Positions 15,659 to 31,368 of a stretch of DNA of 64,000 bases are shown here, in pieces. The DNA is from CAVUAN01 sp963739435 (lineage in GTDB: Bacteria > Acidobacteriota > Thermoanaerobaculia > UBA5066 > Gp7-AA6). Position numbers and translations under genes: made by a program. A model generated the notes under the pieces. That model was not told the origin of the DNA and did no database searches. It saw only the letters and a list, made by a program, of their open reading frames with translations. The stretch is from assembly GCA_963739435.1 (NCBI GenBank), contig CAVUAN010000024.1, positions 114,445 through 178,444 on the forward strand, in the 5' to 3' direction. Each line of letters starts with the position of its first letter. The stretch's first letter is position 1.

Positions 15659-17353
15659 CTATTGAGTCGTGCGGGCGTTGTTGTCGACGATGAAGCGGCG
15701 GCGGCCGATCTCGCTCTTGGAGGACACGAGATCCCAGACGTAGATCACGATCTCGTGCTGACCGTCGCCCATCTTCGTCGTGTCGAGCGCGCAGGTCCAG
15801 CCCACGTTGCCCGGTGACGGCACGCGGGGGTCGCCATGCGGGACATCGGGCCGCGGGATGCCGTAGGAAGCGGTTCCGTCGTCGGAGCGCGCCACCACCA
15901 CGCCGTCCAGGTCGACCTCGATCCTCAGGACCCCCTGCAGGTCGTAGGCCCAGCCCGAGAAGCCGTATACCGAGTTGATTTGCTCGTCTGCCCGCGGCGT
16001 GTCGATGTACCCGAAGGCCGGCATGTTCGAAATCGTGGAGTCGCACAGGACGTCGACCGAGATCGAGGCGATCTGTGTCGCGGTGCCCTCGTCGCTGCCG
16101 GCCCGAATCGACAGGGTGTGCTTGCCGGGGCGCGTGAAGCCCGTGATCTGGAAGCGCCGTCGGATCCGGCGTCGGAAGCCCGATCGAGAGCAGGCCGGAC
16201 GGATCGTCCTGGAAGAACGTGAACTGGAAGTAGTACCCGGCGTTGTCGCCGTTCAGGAAGCCCGGAAAGACCTTGGTCACGTCGGGACGGTTCAAGCCGT
16301 AGCAGTTGATCAGCTTCCCGTTGGACTGGAAGCAGTCCCTCTGGCGTGTTCGAGATGATCGCCCCGTCGAGCAGCAGCTCCACCCAGACGACGCTTCCCA
16401 TGCCGGGCCGCGTGCCGGTCGAGAGGGCCCAGCCGGTGGCGAAGTTCAAGTAGGCCGCCGGCGGCAGGGGCGGCGAGGGCGTCGGTCCGCCGTTGCCGGG
16501 CGAGCAGAGCAGCGATGCCTTGTCGAGCGGGAAGTCGAGCCAGCCAAACGGCCCGAGGTCGCCCTGGTTGTTGACGACCTGCATCGGGCGCGTCCCGATG
16601 AACGCGTTAGCCCCGGTGTTGTCGGTCGCGCGCACATCCAGGACGTGGACGCCGTTGGTCAGGCGCGTCGTGTCGATGTTGGCGAGGAATCCCGAGTAGA
16701 GCGAGCTCGGCACGTCCGGGTATGCCGCCCGAACTTCGGGCCTGGGCAACCCGTAGAGAGCCGTGGATCCCGGCAGCCCGCGGCCGATGGCTGTCGCGAC
16801 GATCTGGCTGTCGACCATGAAGTCGATGTGGTCGACGTTGACGTCATCGAGAGCCCAACCCACGACCTGGGCGGCGCCCGAGACTCCCGGCGAATCCCTG
16901 CGGCCCCGGGACGTCGATGAACCCGAAGGGCGCCTGCCCGACCGAGTTGTTCAGAGTGACGGTGATCGGGCCAATCGTGAAGGAAGACTGATCCGAGAGC
17001 GTGACCTTCACGGAGAGGGCATGCGGACCGCTCGTGTAGAAACGGGACACGAAGGACGTGAGCCAGCCCGGGTTCTGATTGGGCGAGAGGCTGAAAGCGG
17101 GAAAGACCGTGTAGACATCGGCGCGGGGATGATTCGTGTCGGCGCGGTTGACGAAGACCCCGTCGAGGTAAAGCTCGACCTTGTCGATCTTTCGGAAGTC
17201 CACCGCCCAACCGGAGACCGAGACCACTCCGGAGACGGTCTGGCCGGCCTGTGGGTTGTCGATGTATCCGAAGCCCTGTGCCTCCGCCCCGCGCGCCAAG
17301 AGCAGGCCGCCGAGCGCCAACGAAGCCAAGAGCATGTGCGCTTTCCTGAACAT
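15659..17353 (-). CDS. secreted protein with four Ig-like 'GWAxD' domains (three frameshifts)
   Basis: A signal peptide (MLLASLALGGLLLARGAEAQ) is followed by about four ~120-residue beta-sandwich domains. Each begins FGYIDxPxxxxxxxGxxxxxGWAxD and contains a 'VELYLDGV' or 'IEVDLDGVVVARS' strand, then 'YP.VP....GF..' and 'LDTT...G.H...V...D'. Bacterial Ig-like domains of this sort occur in large exported proteins and fit adhesion or carbohydrate binding. The reading frame changes near 16880, 16330 and 16180; all segments keep the repeat pattern, so the frameshifts look like sequencing errors and the true product is ~565 residues. The ATG at 17353 follows GGGGAGG. A terminator lies at 15611-15635. 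Confidence 0.75.
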
Positions 17354-17484
17354 GCGCGAACCTCCCCGAATTTATAAGAGAAGAATGTGGAAAACGGCGT
17401 TTAAAGTCAAGCAGTCTTAAACATTAGCCTCATTTTTTTCGGCAGAAATGGGCTCCGGGGTGCTAAAACTCCACCCGAGCACCA

Positions 17485-18490
17485 TTGAGACTACTGAAGT
17501 CGCGGGCTTTCAAGGTCCTCGTGTCCCTGGCCCTGACCGCGGGCCTGGCCTGGTTCCTGCTCCGCCAGGTCCACCCGGCCGAGGTCGGCGCGCCGGATCG
17601 CCGGGGCCTCGCCGGCCTGGCTTCTTTGCAAGCCTCGCCCTCGCCATGGCGACCTACTTCCTGCGCGCCTGGCGCTGGATGTGGATCCTCAGGCCAGCCG
17701 GCCGGGTGAGGTTTGGACCTGCCTTCTATGCGACGGCCGTCGGGTTCGCCGGCAACTTCCTCCCCGCTCGGGCAGGCGAGATCATCCGGCCAGCCCTCCT
17801 TTCGCGAGATACCGGCCTGCCCTTTTCGACGCTCCTGGCATCGATCCTGTTCGAGCGGCTGCTCGACGCGGCCTCGGTCTTTTTCTTCCTCGGTCTGGCC
17901 ATGCTCGAGAAGCCCTGGGCCCGCGCGACGGGCTCTTCGGCCGTGCCCGTTGGGATCGGGGTCCTGCCCCTGGTGGCGCTCGGAGGCATCGTGACCCTCT
18001 CCTACCTCGCCGTCTTCCACCGGCCGCAGCTCGAGCGGCTGACCGACGCCCTTCTCCTTCTCGTGCCGCGCTCGGTGGCGGGAGTCGGCGCGGTCCGCGC
18101 TCCGGGCGTTCCTGGACGGCTTCGGCCTCGTGCGGAAGCTGACCGCCTGGCAGTGGCTCCCGGTCGGCGGCGGCTCGCTGCTTCATGTGGTTCGTCATCA
18201 ACCTGCAGATCGCGTGCGTCGTGACGGCCTTCTCGATCGACCTGCCTCTCTCGGCCTCCTATGTCCTGACCTTCGCGGCCGTGCTCGGCCTGACGGTCCC
18301 GACGCCCGCGGGGATCGGCGGTTACCACGCCGCGGTGGCCGGCGCACTCATCGAGTTCGGCGTTCAGAGCGACACGGCGCTGGGCGCGGCGACCGTGGCG
18401 CACGCCATCTCGTTCATCCCGATCGGCCTGATTGGCCTCGCGCTGATCCTGGCGCGGAGTCTCCGGAAGAGCGCCCCGGAACCGCTATAG
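17485..18490 (+). CDS. flippase-like integral membrane protein, second copy (frameshifted)
   Basis: Another member of the UPF0104 / LPG-synthase transmembrane family, ~335 residues if frames are joined. The N-terminus reads LLKSRAFKVLVSLALTAGLA from a TTG at 17485. The middle is YFLRAWRWMWILRPAG, FGPAFYATAVGFAGNFLPAR and AGEIIRPALLSRDTGLPFST, the strongest signatures of the family. The C-terminal part (LTVPTPAGIGGYHAAVAGAL) is in a third frame. Breaks lie near 17620 and between about 18090 and 18185. Homologues often work with glycosyltransferases or hopanoid/phospholipid enzymes, but no such partner is adjacent. The stop is 9 bp before nrdR. Confidence 0.75.
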
Positions 18491-18499
18491 TCTGTGGCC

Positions 18500-18973
18500 A
18501 TGAAGTGCCCGTTCTGCGGCTCTTCCGACGATCGCGTCGTGGACTCCCGGGAAAGCCGGGAGGGCGAGGTCATCCGGCGCCGGCGGGAATGCGTCTCCTG
18601 CGGGAGGCGATTCACGTCGTACGAGACGATCGAGGAGATCCCCTACATGGTCGTCAAGAACGACGGCCGCCGGGAGACCTTCGACCGCAAGAAGCTGCGG
18701 GCCGGCCTGGTCAAGGCCTGCGAGAAGCGCCCGGTGTCGCCGGCGCGCCTGGACGCGATCGTGGACGAGATCGAGACCCTCCTCCACGAGATCGAGGAGC
18801 GCGAGCTGCCGACTAGAAGGATCGGGGCGCTCGTCATGGAGAAGCTGCGGGAGCTCGACAAGGTCGCCTACGTCCGGTTCGCGTCGGTCTACCGCAAGTT
18901 CGAGGACGTGGACGAGTTCCTCCACGAGCTCAAGAGCCTGATTGACCGGGCCGAAACCAAGGCGCCGTCGTGA
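18500..18973 (+). CDS. nrdR: transcriptional repressor NrdR
   Basis: NrdR is the ATP/dATP-sensing repressor of ribonucleotide reductase genes. The 157-residue product has the N-terminal zinc ribbon (MKCPFCGSSDDRVVDSRE, then CVSCGRRFTSYE: two CxxC pairs), followed by an ATP-cone domain (VVKNDGRRETFDRKKLRAGL, DEIETLLHEIEERELPTRRI, VAYVRFASVYRKFEDVDEF). The ATG at 18500 gives the canonical MKCPFCG start; a GTG six bases earlier is in frame but unnecessary. No NrdR box was found in the window. It overlaps the small heat-shock gene by four bases (GTGA). Confidence 0.97.
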   Translation: MKCPFCGSSDDRVVDSRESREGEVIRRRRECVSCGRRFTSYETIEEIPYMVVKNDGRRETFDRKKLRAGLVKACEKRPVSPARLDAIVDEIETLLHEIEERELPTRRIGALVMEKLRELDKVAYVRFASVYRKFEDVDEFLHELKSLIDRAETKAPS

Positions 18974-19431
18974 AGTTCTACGGGCCGATGGTGGAGCTCT
19001 CGAGGCTCCAGGGCGAGCTGAATCGCCTTTTTGCCGCCTTCGTCGAGTCGAACAAGAGCGTCGCCGGCGCGACGACCTCCTGGGACCCCTCGGTCGACGT
19101 CGTGGACGACGGCGAGAAGCTGCGCGTGCTCGTCGAGCTGCCCGGCGTCGAGCCCGGGGACGTGCGTGTCGCGATCCGGGGCCGGGTCCTGACGATCCGC
19201 GGCACCAAGAAGGGGCGCGTGCGGGCCCGCGAGGGCGTGCGGTTCTTCTGCATGGAGCGCTATTTCGGCACGTTCGTGAAATCCGTCTCGCTCCCCCGCC
19301 CCGTCAACAACCGCGAGGCGAAGACAGTGCTCAGGAACGGACTCCTCGAGGTCATCCTCCCCCGCGTGCCAGACCAGCGCGAGAAGGAGTACGAGGTTCA
19401 GGTCTCCGGCGGGGACGAAGGGGAAGAGTAG
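18970..19431 (+). CDS. small heat-shock protein, Hsp20 family
   Basis: A 153-residue alpha-crystallin-type chaperone that holds unfolding proteins. The conserved domain begins WDPSVDVVDDGEKLRVLVEL and continues through PGVEPGDVRVAIRGRVLTI, the FFCMERYFGTFVKSVSLP stretch and NGLLEVILPRV, where the usual GxLxI/V motif is visible as NGLLEVILP. Translation starts at GTG overlapping the nrdR stop. lon follows 6 bp later, so holdase and protease are probably made together. Confidence 0.93.
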   Translation: MKFYGPMVELSRLQGELNRLFAAFVESNKSVAGATTSWDPSVDVVDDGEKLRVLVELPGVEPGDVRVAIRGRVLTIRGTKKGRVRAREGVRFFCMERYFGTFVKSVSLPRPVNNREAKTVLRNGLLEVILPRVPDQREKEYEVQVSGGDEGEE

Positions 19432-19437
19432 AACGCC

Positions 19438-21914
<2,477 letters not shown>

Positions 21915-21931
21915 CCGACATTTCTCCTCCG

Positions 21932-22919
21932 ATGACGACCGAAGACCTGCTCATCGAGAGGATGAAGGCGCTCGCGCCGACATCGGAGCGCCTGCTCGTC
22001 GGCATCGGCGACGACGCCGCGGTCATCGCCGCGGCGGCCGGCTCGCTGCTCGCGACGACGGACATGCTCGTCGAAGGCGTCGACTTTCTGCCGGGTGAGG
22101 AGCCCGAACGCCTCGGACGGCGCGCCGCCGCGGTGAACCTCTCGGATCTCGCCGCAATGGGGGGACGGCCCGAGTTCTTTCTCCTGTCGATTGCCTTCCC
22201 GCGACGTCTCGGGGCCGACTACCCCCTCGCAGTCGCGCGGGGCGCCCTCTCGAGAGCCTCGCCGCTCGGAGCGGTCCTGGCCGGCGGTGACCTTTCGGAT
22301 GCTCCGCAGACCGTCGTGTCGATCGCGTTCTGGGGCCGCCCCGAGGCCCGGCCGCTCCTGCGTTCGGGCGCCGTGCCGGGCGACCTCCTCTACCTCTCCG
22401 GAGAGCCCGGACGCGCGGCCGCCGGCCTCCGCATCGCCCGCGGGGAGAAGACAGCCGGCGTCCCTTCCGAGTTCGAACGCGAGCTCCTCGCCGCGTACCG
22501 GGATCCGGAGCCGCGAGTCGACCTGGGGCGCGCCCTGGCGCGCGATGACCTCGCTCACGCCGCCATCGACGTATCGGACGGCCTGGGCCTCGATGCCGCG
22601 CGGCTGGCCCGGGCGTCTCAGGTGCGCCTCGTCGTCCAGCGAGAAGAGCTCCCGATCTCCAAGGCGCTCGCGGCGTTCTCCCGCGAAGCGTCGCTCGACC
22701 CCTACGAGCTGGTCCTCGGGGGAGGCGACGACTACGAGCTGCTCTTTGCCGCACCGACAGTCGGCACAGGCTAGGCTGGACGCAGGCAGTCCCGCCTGGG
22801 GCGCGCCGGTCCGGCGCATCGGGTTCTGCGAAGCCGGCTCCGGCGTCGTCCTCCGGGACGCCTCGGGCGACCGCGACATCGCGAGTCTCGGATTCGACCA
22901 CCTGGAAGCTCGGCCTTGA
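21932..22919 (+). CDS. thiL: thiamine-monophosphate kinase (one frameshift)
   Basis: ThiL phosphorylates thiamine monophosphate to the pyrophosphate cofactor. Motifs are LLVGIGDDAAVI, LLATTDMLVEGVDFL, AVNLSDLAAMGGRPEFFLLS, LAGGDLSDAPQ, AAIDVSDGLGLDAARLA and PYELVLGGGDDYELLF. The first frame ends at 22774, but the expected C-terminus (VRRIGFCEAGSGVVL ... GFDHLEARP) continues in the next frame to 22919, so one base is extra near 22760; the joined protein is ~328 residues, as expected. No thiamine riboswitch was recognised before the gene. The next gene overlaps the stop as TTGA. Confidence 0.92.
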
Positions 22920-23605
22920 CGTTCCGAAACTCCGGCGCATTTCGCAAGCGCCACCGCCACAGGCTCTCGTGGAGGCGCCGCCGGAAAATCCTGCTTCTCG
23001 AGTTCCTGGGGCGCGAAGAAGCGCTCGAGCACGTTGCGGCGGCGATCGCTCTCGGAGTGGCGCTCGGGTTCTCTCCGTTCCTCGGTTTCCACATCGTGCT
23101 GGCGCTCCTGCTCGCGACGCTCTTCCGGCTCAACCGCCTGGACGCGGCGCTCGGTACCCTCGTCGGCAATCCGTGGACGTTCCCGCCGGTGTTCGCTCTG
23201 GGCTACCGCCTCGGCCGCGCCCTGCTCCACCACGATCCCCACCGCGTCCCGCCCATGAACTGGAACGCGCTTCTGCACAGCGACATCACCTGGATCTTCC
23301 ATCCCGTGCAAACCGTTCGTCTCGTCTTCGGCCCCCGCGCCTTCCTGCCTCGCCTCAATGCCTTCCTGCTCGGCACGACGGTTCTTTCGATCCTGATCGG
23401 CACCGTGGCCTATTTCCTGGCGCTCTCGGCTCTTCGCCTCTACCACCGCCGCCACCCCCGCGTTGCGGTGCGCGCCGCGCGGAGGCGGAAGACCGACTCG
23501 GGAGAGACGAGAACCGAAGAGTCCAAAGTCCAAAGTCCAGAGTCCAAAGTCGTGATCCCGGAAGACAAATGGCCCGGCGGGGACTCGGACCACATCGTCA
23601 ACTAG
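22916..23605 (+). CDS. DUF2062 membrane protein
   Basis: A 229-residue protein with the DUF2062 core: VAAAIALGVALGFSPFLGFH, then LNRLDAALGTLVGNPWTFPP, and two to three further membrane helices (FLLGTTVLSILIGTVAYFLA). Function of the family is not established; members often lie near glycosyltransferases and lipid genes. It begins at TTG overlapping the thiL stop. The C-terminal ~35 residues are hydrophilic and partly encoded by a short tandem repeat of GAGTCCAAA-like units (23519-23552). The gene converges with, and overlaps by 8 bp, the TMTC-like gene. Confidence 0.85.
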   Translation: MTFRNSGAFRKRHRHRLSWRRRRKILLLEFLGREEALEHVAAAIALGVALGFSPFLGFHIVLALLLATLFRLNRLDAALGTLVGNPWTFPPVFALGYRLGRALLHHDPHRVPPMNWNALLHSDITWIFHPVQTVRLVFGPRAFLPRLNAFLLGTTVLSILIGTVAYFLALSALRLYHRRHPRVAVRAARRRKTDSGETRTEESKVQSPESKVVIPEDKWPGGDSDHIVN

Positions 23606-25570
23606 GCAGGCGGCGCCGGCGTATGTCGCAACCCGGGCAGGAGCGGGCGGCGCTGTCGAGGGCCGCCGTGTCGTCGGCCGTTTGCGTCAGACGCCAGATT
23701 TTCTCGCGGGCCAGGAATGCGGCGAGCGGGAGGCCGTCGCGCGCGGAGGACTCCGCCAGGCCGCGAAGGGCCTCGAGATTGCCGGGCTCGCGCCGCAGGG
23801 CCTCCCGCCACTGGCGGCGCGCCTCTGCCTCGCGTCCGTTCTTCGAGAGCCAGACTGCGTACCGAAGGCGCGACGACACGGAACCGGGCGAGATCGAGAC
23901 GGCCCGGTTCCAGGCTTCCCCGGCGGTCTCGCGGCCCAAGGCCGCGCGCACCTCCGCCAGATGGAACGCGAGAGGAAGCGAGTCCGGCTTCTGCTTGAGC
24001 CCGCGCTCGTAGGCCTCCTCCGCACCGGAGAGGTTTCCGCGCGCTTCCCGAACGCTCCCCAGGCCGAACCAGCCGTTCTCGTAGCCCGGGAAGATCTCGA
24101 CGGACCGCGCATAGGAGGCCTCTGCCTCGGCCAGCAGGCCGAGATCCTTCTCGGCGTGCCCCTGGACGGCAAAGGCGTCCCAGTAGTTCTTGTAGATCTC
24201 GTTGGCCCGGCGCGCGCTCTCCCGCCCGCGGAGCGGATCCTTGCGTTCGACGGCGATGAGCCCGTCGTTGTACCAGGCCTTGGCGCTGCCGGGCGCAACA
24301 CGGACGCTGTTACCAAAGAGCGCTTCATCCGTGCGCCAGACGGTGTTGCGCAGGGCGGCCCGGCCGGCAAAGAGAAGGGCCAGGGCACAGAGCGCCAGCA
24401 GGCGCGCGCGGGAAAGACCCGCAAAGCCCGCTCCTCCTCCCGCGACCACGGCCCCCAGAATCAGGCAGAGCCCTGCCGAGGGAAGGTAGGCCAGCCGCTC
24501 GGCGAAGACTGTGCCGATCGGGAAGAGGACGTTGGCGGTCGGCAGAAACGCGACGCAGAAGAAGAGGAAGCCGAAGGCTGCAACCGGCGCCGCTTCGAAC
24601 CGCCAGAGCGAAAGAATCGCGGCAGCCGCGAGCAGAACGACTGCGCCGACGACGGGCGCCGAGAGCACTCCGGAAACCGGCATCGACCAGGCCGATTCGT
24701 CGGCGGTCAGCAGAAGGGGAAAGGCCGTTCGGCCGGCGTAGCGCACGAGAACGACGGCCGCGTTGCCGACGCGCGCGAGAGCGGAAAGGGGCGCAAGCGG
24801 ATTCTCGAGCTCGAAAATCGACGTCGCGGGGTCCCGCAGCGCTCCTCCGAGCACCCGCGCACGCAGCGCGAGGACTCCGAGTAGAACCGCTGCCGAGGAT
24901 GCATAGAGCAGCCACCCGCGAGCGAACGCGGAACGGATGCGCCCTCCGATGTTTCCCTCGGCCCGCGTCATCAGCACGAGAAACGCCAGCGCCGGCGCCA
25001 CCGCCGCGCCCTCCTTCGTCAGGACGCCTGAGGCGTAGCAGACGAGCGCGAAAGCGAGAGTGCCCCACGCCCGCCGGCGTCGGCCGAGACGGAGGGCCGC
25101 CAGAAGGTAGAGAAAAACGAAGACGGCCGACTGGACCTCGCCCCGCCCGACGATGCTCGTGACGGCCTCGACATGAACGGGGTGCACCGCAAAGAGGAGC
25201 GCCGCCGCGGAAGCGGCCGCGGGCGGGGCGAGAGCGAGCAGCAGGCGCCACAACAGCAGCGTCGCCGCGGTGTGCAGCAGCACGTTTCCAGCATGAAACA
25301 GAAAGGCGTCGCCCCCGTGGATCCACCACTGCGCCGCAAACGAGAGCAGAAGAGCCGGCCGGTAGGCCGAGCCCGTGCCGATCGGCCCGCCGAAGTAGGA
25401 CGTGCCAAAGATCTGCCCGACGGACTCGGGCGACCGGATTCGCGGGTTATCCCGCACGATGGCCTTGTCGTCATACGTGAAGGCCCCGGAGAGGCCGTTG
25501 GCGTAGGTGAGGACGCAGGCCGCAAAGAGGAGCGCGCCGAAGAGCCGCCGATCGCGCTTCGAGTCTTCGC

Positions 25571-25574
<4 letters not shown>
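23598..25574 (-). CDS. TMTC-like multi-span membrane protein with C-terminal TPR repeats
   Basis: A 658-residue protein. The first ~430 residues hold 10-12 membrane spans with the GT-C/TMTC-type signature near the N-terminus (NGLSGAFTYDDKAIVRDNPR, RPALLLSFAAQWWIHG) and LFAVHPVHVEAVTSIVGRGE. Those acidic and His-Pro motifs are typical of DUF1736/TMTC O-mannosyl- or oligosaccharyl-transferase-like proteins. The C-terminal 220 residues are TPRs (AKAWYNDGLIAVERKDPLRG, GNLSGAEEAYERGLKQKPDS). Sugar transfer to exported proteins is plausible but unproven. It starts at TTG overlapping the sigma-54 regulator's stop (TTGA), suggesting co-expression. Confidence 0.8.
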
Positions 25575-29731
<4,157 letters not shown>

Positions 29732-29848
29732 GCTCTGCCGACTTTGAAGTGGCGCGGAGCATATATCAGCGATCCGTCGTCATTTTCTGGCCCTTCTTCT
29801 ATGTAATTGTCGTAAGACACTCGGCTCGCCGATTTGCTTCCATCCGCT

Positions 29849-29938
29849 CGCACCGCGAGGAGTCTCCCGAGCGAATGCGAGGGAGGAGCCTTGCGGTGCG
29901 GGAGGCGGAGCAGAGCGGCCTCCGGCAGGAGGCCGCTC
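29849..29938. other. two stem-loops after aroA
   Basis: In the 222-bp gap between aroA and the regulator: CGCACCGCGAGG (29849-29860) pairs with CCTTGCGGTGCG (29889-29900). Next to it is a perfect 11-base stem GAGCGGCCTCC / GGAGGCCGCTC with a 4-base loop at 29913-29938. No U tract follows on either strand, so this is not a classical intrinsic terminator; it could still stop or stabilise aroA transcripts, which end 16 bp away. The rest of the gap (29732-29848) is AT-richer and must hold the regulator's promoter, which I could not place. Confidence 0.5.
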
Positions 29939-29953
29939 GTCGCGAAGCCGACG

Positions 29954-31235
29954 TTAGTGCCGGCTGATGTCCTCGAGATCGCGGAAGAACGCCGGATACG
30001 ACTTGGCGACGCAGGCCGGATTCTCGATCAGCAAGCCTGGCACCCGGAGCGAAAGAATCGCCGCGGCCATCGCGATGCGGTGGTCGTCGAAGGTCGGAAG
30101 GCGCAAGACCCCGCGCGCTGCCGTTCGGAATCGGGCCTCGAACCACGAGAGCGTCCGTCTCGGCCACAGCACCCGCCCCGACCAGCGTCAGCAGCGCCGC
30201 CAGGGCCGCGATCCGGTCGCTCTCCTTGTAGCGCAGGTGTCCGATCCCCCGAAAGACGGTCACTCCATCGGCCAGGGCGGCCAGCGCGGCCAGCACCGGG
30301 CACGGCGTCCGGGAAGTCGGTCGCGGCGATGTCGGCCCCGGCATGCGGGCCTTCTGGCGCAGGCGGCCATGATCCCCGCCGACCCGCGCCGCAGGGTGAG
30401 CCCCAGGCTTTCGAGGGCGGGCAGGGCCTGCGCGTCGGCGTCGTGAGAGGGCCAGGCGAGGCCCTTCACCATGACCCTCCCGCTCGCGGCCCCCGCGGCG
30501 GCGAGGACGGCCAGGCCCGAGGAGTAGTCGCCCGGCGTCGTGTAGCGCGCGACGACCGATGCTCCGCGCGCGGACCTCAGGACGGGGCCGGGCGAGACCC
30601 GGTGACCGAAGAGCTGACAGCGTTTCGAGCGTCGTCCGCACGTAGGGCGCCGAAGCGACCGGCCCCGTCGGCCGAACCTCGAGACCTCCCTCGACGGCGA
30701 CACCGGCCAGGAGCAGAGCCGAGACGAACTGCGACGAGCGCGAAGCGTCGATGGCGACGAGGCCGGAGCGGAGGGAGCCGCCCTCGATCTCGAGGGGAAG
30801 GAAGCCTTCGGCGCCGCGGTACGTCATGGCCGCCCCCGCCGAAACCAGGGCGGAGACGAGCTCTCGGATCGGCCGCTGCTGGAGCCGGGCGGAGCCCGTC
30901 AGCAGAAACCGGCCCGGCGTTGCGGCGGCAACGGCCGCCAGGAACCGCGCGGCCGTCCCCGAGTCCCCCGTGTCCAGCACGACCAGCTCGCCGCCCCGCC
31001 CCCGCAGCGGACCGCAAACCGCCAGTCCCTGCGGTGTCTCGCGGATCGCGACCCCCATCGCCTCCAGGCAGCGGGCGAGCGAGCGCGTGTCGCTGCTCGC
31101 GAGAGGCCGGACGATCTCGACCTCGGTCTCGGACATCCCCGCCAAGAGGAGCGCCCTGTTGGTGGCGCTCTTCGACGAGGGGGCGCGAACCGTTCCCTCG
31201 ACCGATCTGGCGGGCGGAAAGGCAAGATAGTCCAC
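29954..31235 (-). CDS. aroA: 3-phosphoshikimate 1-carboxyvinyltransferase / EPSP synthase (frameshifted)
   Basis: AroA makes EPSP from shikimate-3-phosphate and PEP in the aromatic pathway. The N-terminal half is intact: VEGTVRAPSSKSATNRALLL, LDTGDSGTAARFLAAVAAAT and LLTGSARLQQRPIRELVSAL, with SSQFVSALLLAGV. The C-terminal half is scattered over frames: TTPGDYSSGLAVLAAAGAA, LAALADGVTVFRGIGHLRYK with ESDRIAAL, and TFDDHRIAMAAAILSLRV. At least four indels (about 30650, 30345, 30310, 30110) break it. All catalytic motifs survive, so I read one gene of ~427 residues with sequencing errors. It stands divergent from the subtilase gene. Confidence 0.88.
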
Positions 31236-31368
31236 CAGTTACGCTGCCCCCTGAAGGCCGTTTCCGACAGTCTGTCCTCGAAACATGTCGATCTTGATGG
31301 GGTCTCCGTCGGGTGACAAGGGTTTACACTAACAAGAAACGGAACGGAGTCCGGAAAGGGGAAGCCAG

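Noticed and set aside
17371..17410. Sigma-70 promoter for the Ig-like gene (TTGACT with a -10 at 17 bp, or TATAAA near 17371)
   Set aside because: The -10 matching the TTGACT is only CATTCT, and TATAAA is too close to the ATG with no -35; neither is convincing enough to list.
29913..29938. Classical rho-independent terminator for aroA
   Set aside because: The stem is perfect but no T run follows on either strand, so it is listed only as a stem-loop.
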